This document shows, piece by piece, positions 1 through 8,396 of a stretch of DNA of 64,000 bases. A program made the position numbers and the translations under genes. The notes under the pieces are model-generated. The model had not been told where the DNA came from and did no database searches. It saw only the letters and a program-made list of their open reading frames with translations. Position 1 is the first letter of the stretch. Each line of letters starts with the position of its first letter. Source of the DNA: JBBROS01 sp965260995 (GTDB lineage Bacteria > Pseudomonadota > Alphaproteobacteria > Acetobacterales > Acetobacteraceae); NCBI GenBank assembly GCA_965260995.1, contig CBDHCD010000002.1:682001-746000 (forward strand), in the 5' to 3' direction.

Positions 1-539
1 GTGGACACGGAAACGCTGGCGAGATCGCCCGTCAGCGCCACAATGTTCAAGCCGTCCGCGCTCGCAGTGTAGTAGCCGAACGTGCTCGGGAATGTCGACA
101 TCAGGTTGCTGGCCAGGTCGAGGTTGGTCGTCAGTTGCCCGGCATCGCCGAGCAAGGCAATCGCGGATTCTGATGCGCCGGGCCAAGCGGTCAGCGACGA
201 GAGATCCAGCGTGAACGAACTGTTGCTCGTGCCGCCCTGCTGCACCGGCAAGACCTCCGCGCGATAGATCGCATCGGGCGGGTTGGTGACAGCCGGCGAG
301 TAGGCCGCGGTCGAGCCGTAGCCCGCGGACGGGTTTTTGCCGTCGATTGTGAAAGAGGTGAACTGGCCGGCGTCGGTCAGCGCGAAGCTGCCGGAAACGA
401 TATCGCCCACTGCGCGCCCGGCGGCGCCTTGAGTGGACGTCACCGGCCCGGAGAAGTTGGCGTTATAGACGATCGCCGAGGCGGGAACGGCATAGGCGGC
501 CACGGTCAGGGCGGCGGCGAGAATTAAGGTGCGATGCAT
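1..539 (-). CDS. Exported protein of unknown function, 3' end beyond window
   Basis: An open frame runs leftwards from an ATG at 539 to the window edge without a stop, giving about 179 residues. The N-terminus MHRTLILAAALTVAAYAVP followed by ASA is a classical Sec signal peptide with a likely cleavage after residue 22. The mature part is rich in Ser, Thr, Gly and Ala (for example VYNANFSGPVTSTQGAAG), as in surface or PEP-CTERM-anchored proteins, and has no recognisable catalytic motif. The C-terminus, where a PEP-CTERM or other sorting signal would lie, is outside the window. It reads in the same direction as the truncated phosphoesterase gene 75 bases upstream, so the two may once have been co-transcribed. 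Function unknown; the exported nature is secure, the family is not. Confidence 0.6.
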   Translation of the reverse strand, partial: MHRTLILAAALTVAAYAVPASAIVYNANFSGPVTSTQGAAGRAVGDIVSGSFALTDAGQFTSFTIDGKNPSAGYGSTAAYSPAVTNPPDAIYRAEVLPVQQGGTSNSSFTLDLSSLTAWPGASESAIALLGDAGQLTTNLDLASNLMSTFPSTFGYYTASADGLNIVALTGDLASVSVS

Positions 540-614
540 GGTGCTGGTCCGTCCGTGCGATGTTGGGGAGATCGGCGGGGCACAGAAGCCGCCCTCGTCC
601 TTGCGTCGTAGGTG

Positions 615-1770
615 CTATGGGTTCGCCGCGCGCCCCGTGCCAAGGTGCAGGCCGGTGCGCATGCGGGGATATGGCTGGCCGTCCATCAGGCCTTGCCACA
701 GGACCTCGTTGAACAGGTCGGTCGGCACGCGGTCTTCCTTGGAGAAGTCGAAGCCGCGGGATGCGCGGGCCCAATAGGCCGTATCGCGGCGCGGCAGGAT
801 GTCCGGCCCGTCGGCGTATCGCACGCCGACATCGATTGCCGCGAGCTGCGTCGTCTTCAGCACCGTCGAGGCGATCGCGTTGAAGGTCCAGCTGCCCGAA
901 GAGTTGATGTCGAACACGTCGGTCATCGGCGGCTGGTAGGCCGTGTTGAGGTTGATGTGCTGCGTACCTAAGATGTCCTCGATCGTCCGCAACACGCTGA
1001 CCTGGTTGTAGCGGGTGCTCACGACCGCGTTCTGCTTCACGTAAGGGCCGACGACGTAGGTAGTGGAGCGGTGCGAGTCGACGTGGTCCGGACCGTCCTG
1101 GGTGTCGTCCTTCGTGATGAAGATCAGGGTGTTGGCCGCGAACGGGCTATGCGCGACGGCTTCGACCAATCGCCCAGTGGCAAGATCGTTGTCGGCCTGC
1201 TGGGTGTCGGGCGTATTCACGCCGCCGAGCGCCGTGGCGAAGCTGCCCGTGTGGTCGTGGCTGAGGCGGACCGACTCGAAGCTCGGCAGGCTGCCGGACG
1301 CCACGTAGCCTTGGAACTCGCGGTTCCACTCGTTGAAGTCCCAAACGTCAGCCACCGTCATGTCGTAGCCGCGGAAATAGATGTCGGTATAGGGTGCCAG
1401 CGTCGGGTTCAGCGGAGCGGCCTGCACCATCCCTGCCGCGCCGGCGTTGGTGATCGGCTGGCCGTTCGCATCCTTCGTCGGGCCGATGTTGTTGACCATC
1501 CAGCCGTAGTTGCGAACCGTCAGCCCGGCCTGGAGCACGGCATCGAATATGTAGCTCTGCTGCTGGCCCCACGGTGCGTCGGTGGCGGCGATGGCGGCGA
1601 TGCCAGGCAGGACATTGGCGGTGCCGCCGGGCAGAGCGGCAGTACCGGTGCTGAAGCGACCGTTCGTGGCCGCGTCGCGTCCGGGAATGGTGGGGACGCC
1701 GATCGGCACGTTGCGGTTCGAGCCCTCTGACTCGTAAGATAATCTGCTATCTATGTTAGCGTAGTTGATC
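615..1770 (-). pseudogene. Phosphoesterase/acid phosphatase-like protein, N-terminus removed by IS6 element
   Basis: About 385 codons of a phosphoesterase-family (PF04185-like) enzyme. Visible motifs are a SHDHTGSF segment, an FITKDDTQDGPDHVDSHRS segment typical of the metal-binding C-terminal half of alkaline-phosphatase-superfamily phosphoesterases, and YVVGPYVKQ followed by VLRTIEDILG. The substrate cannot be deduced. The natural N-terminus is missing: upstream the frame runs straight into the inverted repeat of the IS6 element at 1771, and any longer start lies inside IS DNA. The fragment therefore lacks its signal peptide and N-terminal metal ligands and is most likely non-functional. 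The family assignment is from motif recognition; the disruption is seen directly. Confidence 0.6.
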
Positions 1771-2609
1771 GGCACCGCCAACTTGGCTGCCGAACGGCTT
1801 GCGAGACGCGGCTGAGCCAGGCAGGCGGGCGGGATGACCACGCCTGCCTGCCCGAGCTATGCCGGCTACCGGTTCCCGGCTGAGATCATCAGCCACGCCG
1901 TTTGGCTCTACTTCCGTTTTCCGCTCAGCTTACGCATGGTGGACGAGCTGCTGGCCGCGCGCGGCATCCTTGTCAGCCACGAGACCGTGCGTCAGTGGGC
2001 GCTGAAGTTCGGGCAGGGCTTCACCAACCAGATCCGGCGCCGGCTGCCTGCCGCCGCAGACAAGTGGCACCTGGATGAGGTCGTGCTGACGATCTCTGGG
2101 GTAAAGCACTGGCTGTGGCGCGCGGTCGACCAGGACGGGATGGTTCTGGACATCCTGGTGCAGAGCCGGCGCGACACGCGGGCCGCCAAGCGCCTGCTCT
2201 GCAAGCTGCTGAAGCGGCAATGCCGGGCACCTCGTGTTCTGATCACCGACAAGCTGGCGAGCGACGGCGCGGCCAAACGCGCGGTGATGCCCGCCGTCGA
2301 GCACCGGAAGCACAAAGGCCTCAATAACCGGGCGGAAAACTCGCACCAGCCTACGCGACGGCGGGAACGGCAGATGAAGCGCTTCAAGTCGGCCGGCCAG
2401 GCACAACGTTTCCTCACCGCCCACGACGGGATCAACAACCTCTTCCACCTCCGCCGCCATCAACTGCCTGCTCCCCAGTATCGAGCCGCCCGGATGCAAG
2501 CCTTTCAGGTTTGGGCCGAGGTCACTGGCGTCGCCGCTTCGGCATAACCACGACCACGCTGTCCTGATCGCGCGCTATCGCGACCCCAGTCCGACAAGTT
2601 GACGGTTCC
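1771..2609 (+). mobile_element. IS6-family insertion sequence, copy 1 (complete)
   Basis: An 839-base element with a single transposase gene. The left end (1771: ggcaccgccaacttggctgc) and the reverse complement of the right end (ggaaccgtcaacttgtcgga, ending at 2609) are imperfect terminal inverted repeats. The flanking octamers (1763-1770 agttgatc; 2610-2617 tacagggc) do not match, so there is no target duplication and the present flanks were probably joined by a later rearrangement. A second, truncated and inverted copy lies at 21864-22538. The element separates a phosphoesterase fragment from an ISNCY-like transposase fragment. Confidence 0.85.
1834..2547 (+). CDS. IS6-family transposase
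   Basis: A 237-residue DDE transposase that cuts and joins the ends of its own element. An N-terminal helix-turn-helix region (about residues 10-65, including YRFPAEIISHAVWLYFRF and LLAARGILVSHETVRQW) precedes the catalytic core. DDE acidic residues are visible in WHLDEVVLTISG, VLITDKLASDG and NRAENSHQPTRRRER. Length and layout match intact IS6-group transposases, so this copy could be active. The paralogue near 22 kb lacks the first 33 residues. The ATG at 1834 lies 63 bases inside the left inverted repeat. Confidence 0.9.
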   Translation: MTTPACPSYAGYRFPAEIISHAVWLYFRFPLSLRMVDELLAARGILVSHETVRQWALKFGQGFTNQIRRRLPAAADKWHLDEVVLTISGVKHWLWRAVDQDGMVLDILVQSRRDTRAAKRLLCKLLKRQCRAPRVLITDKLASDGAAKRAVMPAVEHRKHKGLNNRAENSHQPTRRRERQMKRFKSAGQAQRFLTAHDGINNLFHLRRHQLPAPQYRAARMQAFQVWAEVTGVAASA

Positions 2610-3388
2610 TACAGGGCCTTGTGCGACGCGGGCTTGGCCGTGAGCAGGAAGTCGCCGCCGGCCGCGGTGATCGCGTCCGCCATCGGCTGGCAAACGAACA
2701 GGTCATCGCCGAGGTAGATGGGCCGCAGATCCATCAGGTGCTGTGCGTGGGTGGCCAACCAGCGTTTGGCGGCACGGCGTTCGCAGTCCTGCTTCTCCGC
2801 GCCGTCCTGGGGCGCGATGAACTCCGGCATCAGCGGCAGCGCCATCGCATGGCCAGGAGCGACGAGCGTTGCGGCCAGCATGGCATGGTAGCTTTCCGTC
2901 TTGCCGTTTGAGCGTTCGCGTATCAGGCACTGCGGACAGCCGAGCTTTTGCGAGCAGAAGTATTCCGTGCCGTCGAGCGCGATCAGAACGCGGCCACCGA
3001 GCCGCTGAAAGGGCGTGAGGCCGCCATGCTGACGCAGAACGCCCAATGCCTGGTTGAAGGCGGGCTGCAGGTGCGAAGGATGCACCGGGTCGAGCATGGA
3101 CCGGATATGATTGTCGGTTGGAATGGCCGTCATGCCAAACAGGCTGTGGCAGTTCGACGCTTTGCGGCCCGCCTCAAGCTCGCGCTGATAAGCAAGGAAC
3201 GACTCGCTTTGCATGAAGAACAGCGAGAAGGCCGACAAACCGATGTCCGCCATGCTGTATTTCACCTCGCCGCGCCGCTTGTCAGGAAAAGCCGCACAGG
3301 CCAATCGCACACCGTCCAAAAGAGCTTCCAGCATCTCCATGCCGGTTTGCACCACACCCCAAGCCAAAGCGAAACCCACCCCTCTCAT
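2610..3388 (-). pseudogene. ISNCY/IS4-like transposase, C-terminus removed by IS6
   Basis: From the ATG at 3388 the frame encodes about 259 residues resembling ISNCY-type (ISDol1-like) DDE transposases. Recognisable blocks are SLFFMQSESFLAYQ, SLFGMTAIPTDNHIRSMLD, RVLIALDGTEYFCS (first catalytic Asp), CPQCLIRERSNGKTESYH and FIAPQDGAEKQDCERRAA. The frame runs into the IS6 right end directly after KPASHKAL, so the C-terminal catalytic part is lost. Upstream it abuts a gspC/gspN-like remnant, which suggests that this element inserted first into secretion genes and was then cut by IS6. The family name is from motif memory and is less certain than the truncation. Confidence 0.65.
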
Positions 3389-3436
3389 CAGCCATTTAGA
3401 ATTGCTGCACCTTCTTTCTCTCCACCGGCTGCGGAA

Positions 3437-3742
3437 CGGAGCGCCGAGCAGGCAGCAACGGCAATAGCGAGGCCGCTGTTCAGTCCGAGCCGGCGTCCGG
3501 CCGCACCGCCCGCAGCCGCTGCGACACCCGCCTCCCTTTCTCTGCCGCGCCTCGCCGGCACTGTGATCGGCCCGCTCGGTAAGTCTGCGTTGTTCACCAG
3601 CGCGGGCAAGCCGGTGACGGTGGAGGTGAGCGGTCAGGTCGGCGGCTGGACAGTCCAGGCGATCGAGGCCGCAAACGTCACCCTTTCCGGCCCGGACGGT
3701 GTACGCCAACTGCGCATAACGTTCGATCTCGCCGAGCATACC
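3437..3742 (+). pseudogene. Remnant of a second GspC/GspN-like protein
   Basis: About 100 codons resemble the C-terminal half of the intact GspN-like gene at 8393. The pieces ARPLFSPSRRP, SLPRLAGTVIGPLGKSALF, VGGWTVQAIEAANVTLSGPDG and LRITFD line up in order with ARPLFSPDRRL, TLPRLTGVLVTSAGRSAMF, LGSFTVQFIKPGEVVLLGPDG and LRPSFD. There is no start codon or membrane anchor, because the 5' end runs into transposase DNA, and after about 3742 the frame continues into unrelated sequence. It is a decayed paralogue, showing that secretion genes once extended leftwards or were duplicated here. Confidence 0.6.
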
Positions 3743-4062
3743 GAAACCAGTACGGCAGTCTTTGCGACCGAGGCCGGACTGCTTTGGGATAATTTTTGCG
3801 GCCGAGTGCATGGGCGAGCCAACGGTAGGCAAAACCGATTCAGCACGGAGCGTTGCAGCGCCCTTGCGGCGGCGATCTCGCTAAAGGCGACGCCTCTCCC
3901 ATAAAGCCTGCCAGGCAGGAAAACCGGCACGATCTGCGGTATACTGCGCCCAGTTTGTCACGAGGGTTTGCGGAGTTGGAAGTGAGACTGCGCGATTGCG
4001 GGTTGCTAGATGAGCAAGTCCAGACGCTTCAAGGGGTGAAAGTTAACCCCTTGACGTCCTGA
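3743..4062. other. Leader region before gspF, no gene recognised
   Basis: About 320 bases without a convincing gene. A possible -10 hexamer (tatact, 3940-3945) has no good -35 partner. An in-frame reading of about 70 codons ending at 4062 shows no family features. The main visible structure is the hairpin at 4030-4053, listed separately. Confidence 0.3.
4030..4053 (+). promoter_or_regulatory. Perfect 8-bp stem-loop just upstream of gspF
   Basis: caaggggt (4030-4037) and accccttg (4046-4053) are exact reverse complements with an 8-base loop, and the stem ends 9 bases before the gspF ATG at 4063. The only Shine-Dalgarno-like purine run nearby (aagggg) lies inside the left arm. The hairpin could attenuate transcription or mask translation initiation, but there is no U-tract. 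The structure is seen; the function is inferred. Confidence 0.35.
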
Positions 4063-5286
4063 ATGCCCAGCTTCCGCTACACCGCCGTGACCCAAGCCGG
4101 CGAGACCCGGCACGGCGTGATGGAGGCACCCGACGAAGCTGCCGTTATCCGCGCCTTACAGCGTGAAGGCAGCATCCCCACGCGCGCTGAGCTTGCCCGC
4201 CCCGGTGGCGTGCTTTCTCGACTGCTCGGGGCCAACGTCATCGGCGGCGGCAGCCTGAGTCGACAGGCGGTGGCGGACATGACCCGGGAGCTTTCCGTCA
4301 TGCTCGGCGCCGGGCTCGACCTGGATCGCGCCTTGCGTTTCTTGGTTGAGACCGCGCCCAACCGCCGAGTCGCGGACGTGCTCGACCGCATCCGTGCAAC
4401 CGTGCGCGATGGCGGGTCGCTCACCACCGCCTTGGCGCAGCAGCCCGAGAGCTTTCCACCAATCCACGTCGGCATGGTCCGCGCCGGCGAGGCCGGAGGC
4501 CGGCTCGCCCTCACTCTCGACCGCCTGGCCGCCTTGCTCGAGCGGCAACGCACGTTGGCGGCCAACATCCGCTCGGCCATGGTGTATCCGGCGATCCTGG
4601 TCGTTGCCGCCGTCGGCTCTATCGTGCTGCTCCTGGTCCAAGTGCTGCCGCAGTTCACGCCGCTGTTCGCACAGAATGGCGTGGCGCTCCCCGGCCCGAC
4701 CCAGTTCCTGGTCGATGCGGGCCACGTCCTCTCCGCCTATGGCCTACAAACCTCGCTCGCGCTGCTGGTTGCTGGCCTCCTCATCCGTCAGGCGCTGCGC
4801 CGCGCCGGCCCGCGTTTGGCTGCCGACCGCCTGCTGCTACGGTTGCCCATCGTCGGCGTGATGCTGAAGGAGGTGCTGGCCGCTCGGTTCAGCCGCACCT
4901 TCGGCACACTGTTGGTCAACGGCGTGCCCCTGGTCGCGGCCCTGGACGTGGCGCGCGACACTATTGGCAACCGCGCCGCCGTCGCCGCAGTGGAGCAGGC
5001 GACCCGGGCCGCACGCGGTGGCGAGGACCTTTCGATCACGTTGCGCAACGCCGGCGTTTTCCCGCTGCGCCTTCCCACCCTCCTGCGTCTCGGGCACGAG
5101 ACGGCGCAGCTCGGCCCTATGGCCCTGCGCGCGGCTGAAATCCACGAGGAAGCTTCCCGCCTGGGCCTGCAGCGGCTCGTATCCCTGCTCGTGCCGGCCA
5201 TCACCATCATCATGGGCGCTGCCATCGCCGGCATCGTCGCCTCGCTGCTGCTCGCCATGCTGAGCCTGAATGACCTCGCGGGCTAA
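4063..5286 (+). CDS. gspF: Type II secretion inner-membrane platform protein GspF
   Basis: A 407-residue polytopic protein at the centre of the T2SS assembly platform, where it contacts the GspE ATPase and GspL. Two T2SSF domains (about residues 70-190 and 275-395) are visible, the first with MTRELSVMLGAGLDLDRAL and GMVRAGEAGG. Hydrophobic segments are AILVVAAVGSIVLLLVQV (near residue 175) and a C-terminal helix near AITIIMGAAIAGIVASLLLA. It is the first intact gene of the operon. A gspE gene, normally just upstream, is absent and its place is taken by IS debris. Its stop overlaps or closely precedes gspH. Confidence 0.93.
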   Translation: MPSFRYTAVTQAGETRHGVMEAPDEAAVIRALQREGSIPTRAELARPGGVLSRLLGANVIGGGSLSRQAVADMTRELSVMLGAGLDLDRALRFLVETAPNRRVADVLDRIRATVRDGGSLTTALAQQPESFPPIHVGMVRAGEAGGRLALTLDRLAALLERQRTLAANIRSAMVYPAILVVAAVGSIVLLLVQVLPQFTPLFAQNGVALPGPTQFLVDAGHVLSAYGLQTSLALLVAGLLIRQALRRAGPRLAADRLLLRLPIVGVMLKEVLAARFSRTFGTLLVNGVPLVAALDVARDTIGNRAAVAAVEQATRAARGGEDLSITLRNAGVFPLRLPTLLRLGHETAQLGPMALRAAEIHEEASRLGLQRLVSLLVPAITIIMGAAIAGIVASLLLAMLSLNDLAG

Positions 5287-5323
5287 CCTGCAATCCTTTC
5301 GAGCGGCTTCACTCGCGAGATTA

Positions 5324-5776
5324 ATGGCCAGGTCAGAAACCCAAGCTGGTTTCACCCTGATCGAGGTCCTGATCGTACTGGTCATCCTGGGCCTCGCCAT
5401 CGGCTTGGTCGCCGCCCGCGGCCCGGCACGCAGCCCGGCGCTCGAGGCCCACGCCGCCGCCGGCCAGGTCGCCCGCGCGCTCCGCCTCGCCCGCTCCGAA
5501 GCCCTTCTGCGCAACGCCGAAGTCGCGTTCACGTTGGATGCCGCCCGGCACGGCTTCCGCGTGGGCGACGGCGCGTGGCGGCAGCTTCCCCCCACGGTGG
5601 CCTTACAGATGCACGCCGCAGATGGCGCCGCGGACCCGGCCCGCGGCCAAATCGTCTTTGCCCCCGACGGCGGCGCCACCGGCGGCCGGGTCCGCATCGC
5701 CACCAGGGGCAAATCTGTGCTGGTCGCCGTGGACTGGCTTTCTGGCCGGGTGTCGATCGCTGATGCCGCGCCCTGA
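5324..5776 (+). CDS. gspH: T2SS minor pseudopilin GspH
   Basis: A pseudopilin of about 150 residues. From the ATG at 5324 a short leader (MARSETQAG) precedes the prepilin cleavage motif G|FTLIEV and a hydrophobic helix (LIVLVILGLAIGLVAARG). An in-frame ATG at 5270, overlapping gspF by 17 bases, would give a longer leader; 5324 is preferred because pseudopilin leaders are short. The body (ALRLARSEALLRNAEVAFTLD) matches the GspH/FimT pattern. Processing needs a GspO prepilin peptidase, which is not in this window. It overlaps gspI by 14 bases, implying translational coupling. Confidence 0.88.
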   Translation: MARSETQAGFTLIEVLIVLVILGLAIGLVAARGPARSPALEAHAAAGQVARALRLARSEALLRNAEVAFTLDAARHGFRVGDGAWRQLPPTVALQMHAADGAADPARGQIVFAPDGGATGGRVRIATRGKSVLVAVDWLSGRVSIADAAP

Positions 5777-6176
5777 CCCGCAGCCGCGACCCGGCTTCAC
5801 CCTATTGGAAGTCCTGATCGCCTTCCTCATCGCCGCCCTCGCCCTCGGCGTGCTGTTCCGCGGCGCGGTTGAGAGCCAGGCGGCTTCCAGCACTGCCGCC
5901 CGCTACGGTGAAGCGCTCTCCCGTGCCCGCTCCCGCCTCGCGGCGCTGGACGCCGCCGGGCCGCCCCGTGCCGGCGACCAAGAAGGTGATGACGGCGGCG
6001 GCTTCCGCTTCCGCGTCCGCACCACGCCGCTGGAAGCTGGGCCGCTTACCGCCGCCGGCATTGCCTCGATGTTGTATGCCGTCAGCGTCGCCATCTCCTG
6101 GAACACGGACGAGCGCATCCGAACCGTCCAGTTCGATACGCGCCGCCTCGGCTCTGCCCCGCCGAAGCCGCCATGA
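5763..6176 (+). CDS. gspI: T2SS minor pseudopilin GspI
   Basis: A 137-residue pseudopilin. The ATG at 5763 lies inside the end of gspH and gives MPRPDPQPRPG|FTLLEVLI, a leader of normal length with the Gly-Phe cleavage site and Glu at +5. The helix AFLIAALALGVLFRGAV follows. A longer reading of the frame would begin inside gspH and has no pilin features. GspI forms the pseudopilus tip complex with GspJ and GspK, both encoded downstream. It ends in an ATGA overlap with gspJ. Confidence 0.88.
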   Translation: MPRPDPQPRPGFTLLEVLIAFLIAALALGVLFRGAVESQAASSTAARYGEALSRARSRLAALDAAGPPRAGDQEGDDGGGFRFRVRTTPLEAGPLTAAGIASMLYAVSVAISWNTDERIRTVQFDTRRLGSAPPKPP

Positions 6177-6769
6177 AGCGGGACGCCGGCTTCACCCTGC
6201 TCGAAATCCTCGTCGCCCTGGTCGTGCTCGGCTTCGTCGTCGCCGGCCTGGCTCAGGGATTGCGCTTCGGCCTGCGCGCGACCGACCGCCAGGAACGGCT
6301 CTCCGTCGAGCGCGGCGACCTCGACGCCGTGGACCGCCTGCTCCGCCGCCTCGTCACGCAAATGCAGCCTGGCACGAACCGCGCGCCCGCCGCGACGGCT
6401 GGTGAGTCGTTCAGGCTCAGCTTCACCACCGACCTGGGCGCCGCGGCCAGCATGCTGGCGACCACTGAGGCCGAGGCGCAGCTCCGGGTCGAGGACGGCC
6501 GCCTCGTCCTGAGCTGGCGTCCGTTCCTCCACGTCCGCCGCTTGGCACCGCCGCCGCCGCCGCGAACAGTCACGCTGCTCGACGGCCTCGATCACATCGA
6601 GTTGGCTTACTGGGGCAAGACCGGCGACGCGCCGCCCGAATGGTCGCGCACCTGGCATGCCTCGACCTTGCCGTTGCTCGTCCGCATTCGCTTGGTCTTC
6701 CCGACTGGCACCGGCCGCCACTGGCCGGACATCGTCGCCGGCCCCGCCCGGCCAAGCCCGACCTCGTGA
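6173..6769 (+). CDS. gspJ: T2SS minor pseudopilin GspJ
   Basis: 198 residues beginning MKRDAG|FTLLEILVALVVLGFVV, a textbook type IV prepilin leader with cleavage after Gly. The rest has the GspJ pattern: a globular domain with DAVDRLLRRLVTQMQ after the helix and a beta-rich C-terminus (LLDGLDHIELAYWG). It starts in the overlap with gspI and is followed after 56 bases by gspL. It builds the pseudopilus tip with GspI and GspK in the periplasm. Confidence 0.88.
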   Translation: MKRDAGFTLLEILVALVVLGFVVAGLAQGLRFGLRATDRQERLSVERGDLDAVDRLLRRLVTQMQPGTNRAPAATAGESFRLSFTTDLGAAASMLATTEAEAQLRVEDGRLVLSWRPFLHVRRLAPPPPPRTVTLLDGLDHIELAYWGKTGDAPPEWSRTWHASTLPLLVRIRLVFPTGTGRHWPDIVAGPARPSPTS

Positions 6770-6825
6770 CGCTGCATCCATTCGCGGCTATAGTCAGTAC
6801 TGATTGGCTGGGGGGGCGACAGGCT

Positions 6826-7830
6826 ATGTCGGTGGTGCAGGAAATCCTGTCATGGTGGTGGGCGCAAATGCGCGACCTATTGCCGGCACGATTCGGCCAG
6901 GCCGATCTTCATGCCGACGCACTCATCGCTGACGCCCGTCCCCATGATCCGGATATTGCTCTCATTCAGCGCCGCAACCGCCGTGAAATCCCACTCGCGC
7001 CCAGGCGCACCAAGGTTGGTCTCTCGGCCCGCCGCATCTTGCTTCGCCTTCCTGCCTCTGCCGTGCTGGAACGCAAGCTCACCCTTCCGGCCGCCACCTT
7101 GTCCGGACTCGACCGCGTCCTCGGCTATGAGATCGACCGCGTCTCTCCCTTCTCAGCCGCCGAACTCGCCTGGACCTACGCCGTCGAGCGGCACGACGGC
7201 GGCCGTATCCACTTGGTCCTGGCTTTGCTCCCCCGCGCCGCCCTCAGCCCAGCCCTCGCCACCTTGCGCGACGCTGGCGTCGCGCCCACGGCAGCCCTCG
7301 TGCCCCGGGCCAGCGGGGGCATTTGGCGCATTCCTCTTGTCGCTTCCGACCACTCCCCCCGATTGGTTGCAAACCGCCGCGCTCTGCAAACCGTCGTGGC
7401 CGCCTGCGCTCTTCTGGCCGTCGCCGCGGCCGTCCTGCCCTTCGTCCTACAGGCCAGTGCCCTCCGCCAGACCGAGGCCCGCATCGAGGCGCTCGGTCCC
7501 GAGGTGGCTCAAGCCAATGCCTTGCGCCGCCAGATTGCCGACCGCGCCAGCGGCCTCGACGCCGTCGCTGCCGAAACCACCCGTGTCGGCCGTGTGCTAG
7601 AGGCGCTTGCCACGCTCACCAACGCGTTGCCGGATGATACCTACCTCACCGCGCTCGCCCTTCACCAACGCGCGTTCACCATGACCGGCCGCTCCGCCTC
7701 CGCCGCTCGCCTCATTCCCTTGCTCGAGAGCGACCCAGCGATGCGCAACGCCGCCTTCGCCGCTCCCGTGACGCGGTCCGACGGCACCAAAGGCGATATT
7801 TTCTCGATCCGGGCCGATCTTCGCCCATGA
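6826..7830 (+). CDS. gspL: T2SS assembly protein GspL (PilN-like C-terminus)
   Basis: A bitopic platform protein of 334 residues. The chosen ATG (6826) follows a purine-rich stretch, while longer in-frame starts would overlap gspJ. The N-terminal part (IPLAPRRTKVGLSARRILLRLP, VLGYEIDRVSPF) resembles the cytoplasmic actin-like domain of GspL. A single membrane helix (VVAACALLAVAAAVLPFVLQ) follows at about residue 190, then a coiled region and a ferredoxin-like periplasmic domain (TNALPDDTYLTALALHQRAF). GspL links GspE in the cytoplasm to GspM, encoded next with an ATGA overlap. The recruited ATPase is not seen nearby. Confidence 0.82.
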   Translation: MSVVQEILSWWWAQMRDLLPARFGQADLHADALIADARPHDPDIALIQRRNRREIPLAPRRTKVGLSARRILLRLPASAVLERKLTLPAATLSGLDRVLGYEIDRVSPFSAAELAWTYAVERHDGGRIHLVLALLPRAALSPALATLRDAGVAPTAALVPRASGGIWRIPLVASDHSPRLVANRRALQTVVAACALLAVAAAVLPFVLQASALRQTEARIEALGPEVAQANALRRQIADRASGLDAVAAETTRVGRVLEALATLTNALPDDTYLTALALHQRAFTMTGRSASAARLIPLLESDPAMRNAAFAAPVTRSDGTKGDIFSIRADLRP

Positions 7831-8396
7831 CGCTCGCCCTGCCCACTGGCCCGCGCGGCCGTGTTCTGGCCCTAGGTCTGCTCGTCATCGCCGCCATGGC
7901 CATCTGGCTGGCCGTCGCTGCTCCGTTGCTGGACTGGTATGCCGTCCGTGCCGACCGTCTCGTCCAACGCCAAACCTTGGCCGCCCGAATGGACGCGATC
8001 ACCGCTGCCTTGCCCCGGCTTCGACGCGAAGCCGAGAGTGCCGCCGCCGGCCCGGCCTTGAACACCGTTCTCGAAGGCTCTTCCGACGCCGTGGCCGGCG
8101 CTGCCCTGCAAGGTAAGCTCGAAGCGCTCGCGGCCGAAGCCGGCACGGCCCTGTCCAGCGCCGAACTCCTGCCGGTCGAGCCTGCCGGCGCCTATCGCCG
8201 CGTCCGTTTGCGCCTCGTCGTGAACAGTCCCTGGCCCGCCTTCATCCAACTTCTACAAGCCATTGATCAAGCCAGTCCGCGCATGCTGGTCGATGATCTG
8301 CAGTTGCAACCAGCTCCTTCGGTCCTGGCCGGCGCGGCGCAGCCGCTCGCGGCCACCCTCAGCGTCATCGCTTTCCGCCCCGGCGACGCGAAATGA
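7827..8396 (+). CDS. gspM: T2SS assembly protein GspM
   Basis: 189 residues with one N-terminal membrane segment (VLALGLLVIAAMAIWLAVAAP) followed by a periplasmic helical stretch and a ferredoxin-like fold (YRRVRLRLVVNSPWPAFIQLL). This is the GspM/PilO-like design that pairs with GspL. It overlaps gspL and gspN by four bases on each side. Identification relies on position and architecture as much as on sequence motifs. Confidence 0.8.
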   Translation: MTLALPTGPRGRVLALGLLVIAAMAIWLAVAAPLLDWYAVRADRLVQRQTLAARMDAITAALPRLRREAESAAAGPALNTVLEGSSDAVAGAALQGKLEALAAEAGTALSSAELLPVEPAGAYRRVRLRLVVNSPWPAFIQLLQAIDQASPRMLVDDLQLQPAPSVLAGAAQPLAATLSVIAFRPGDAK

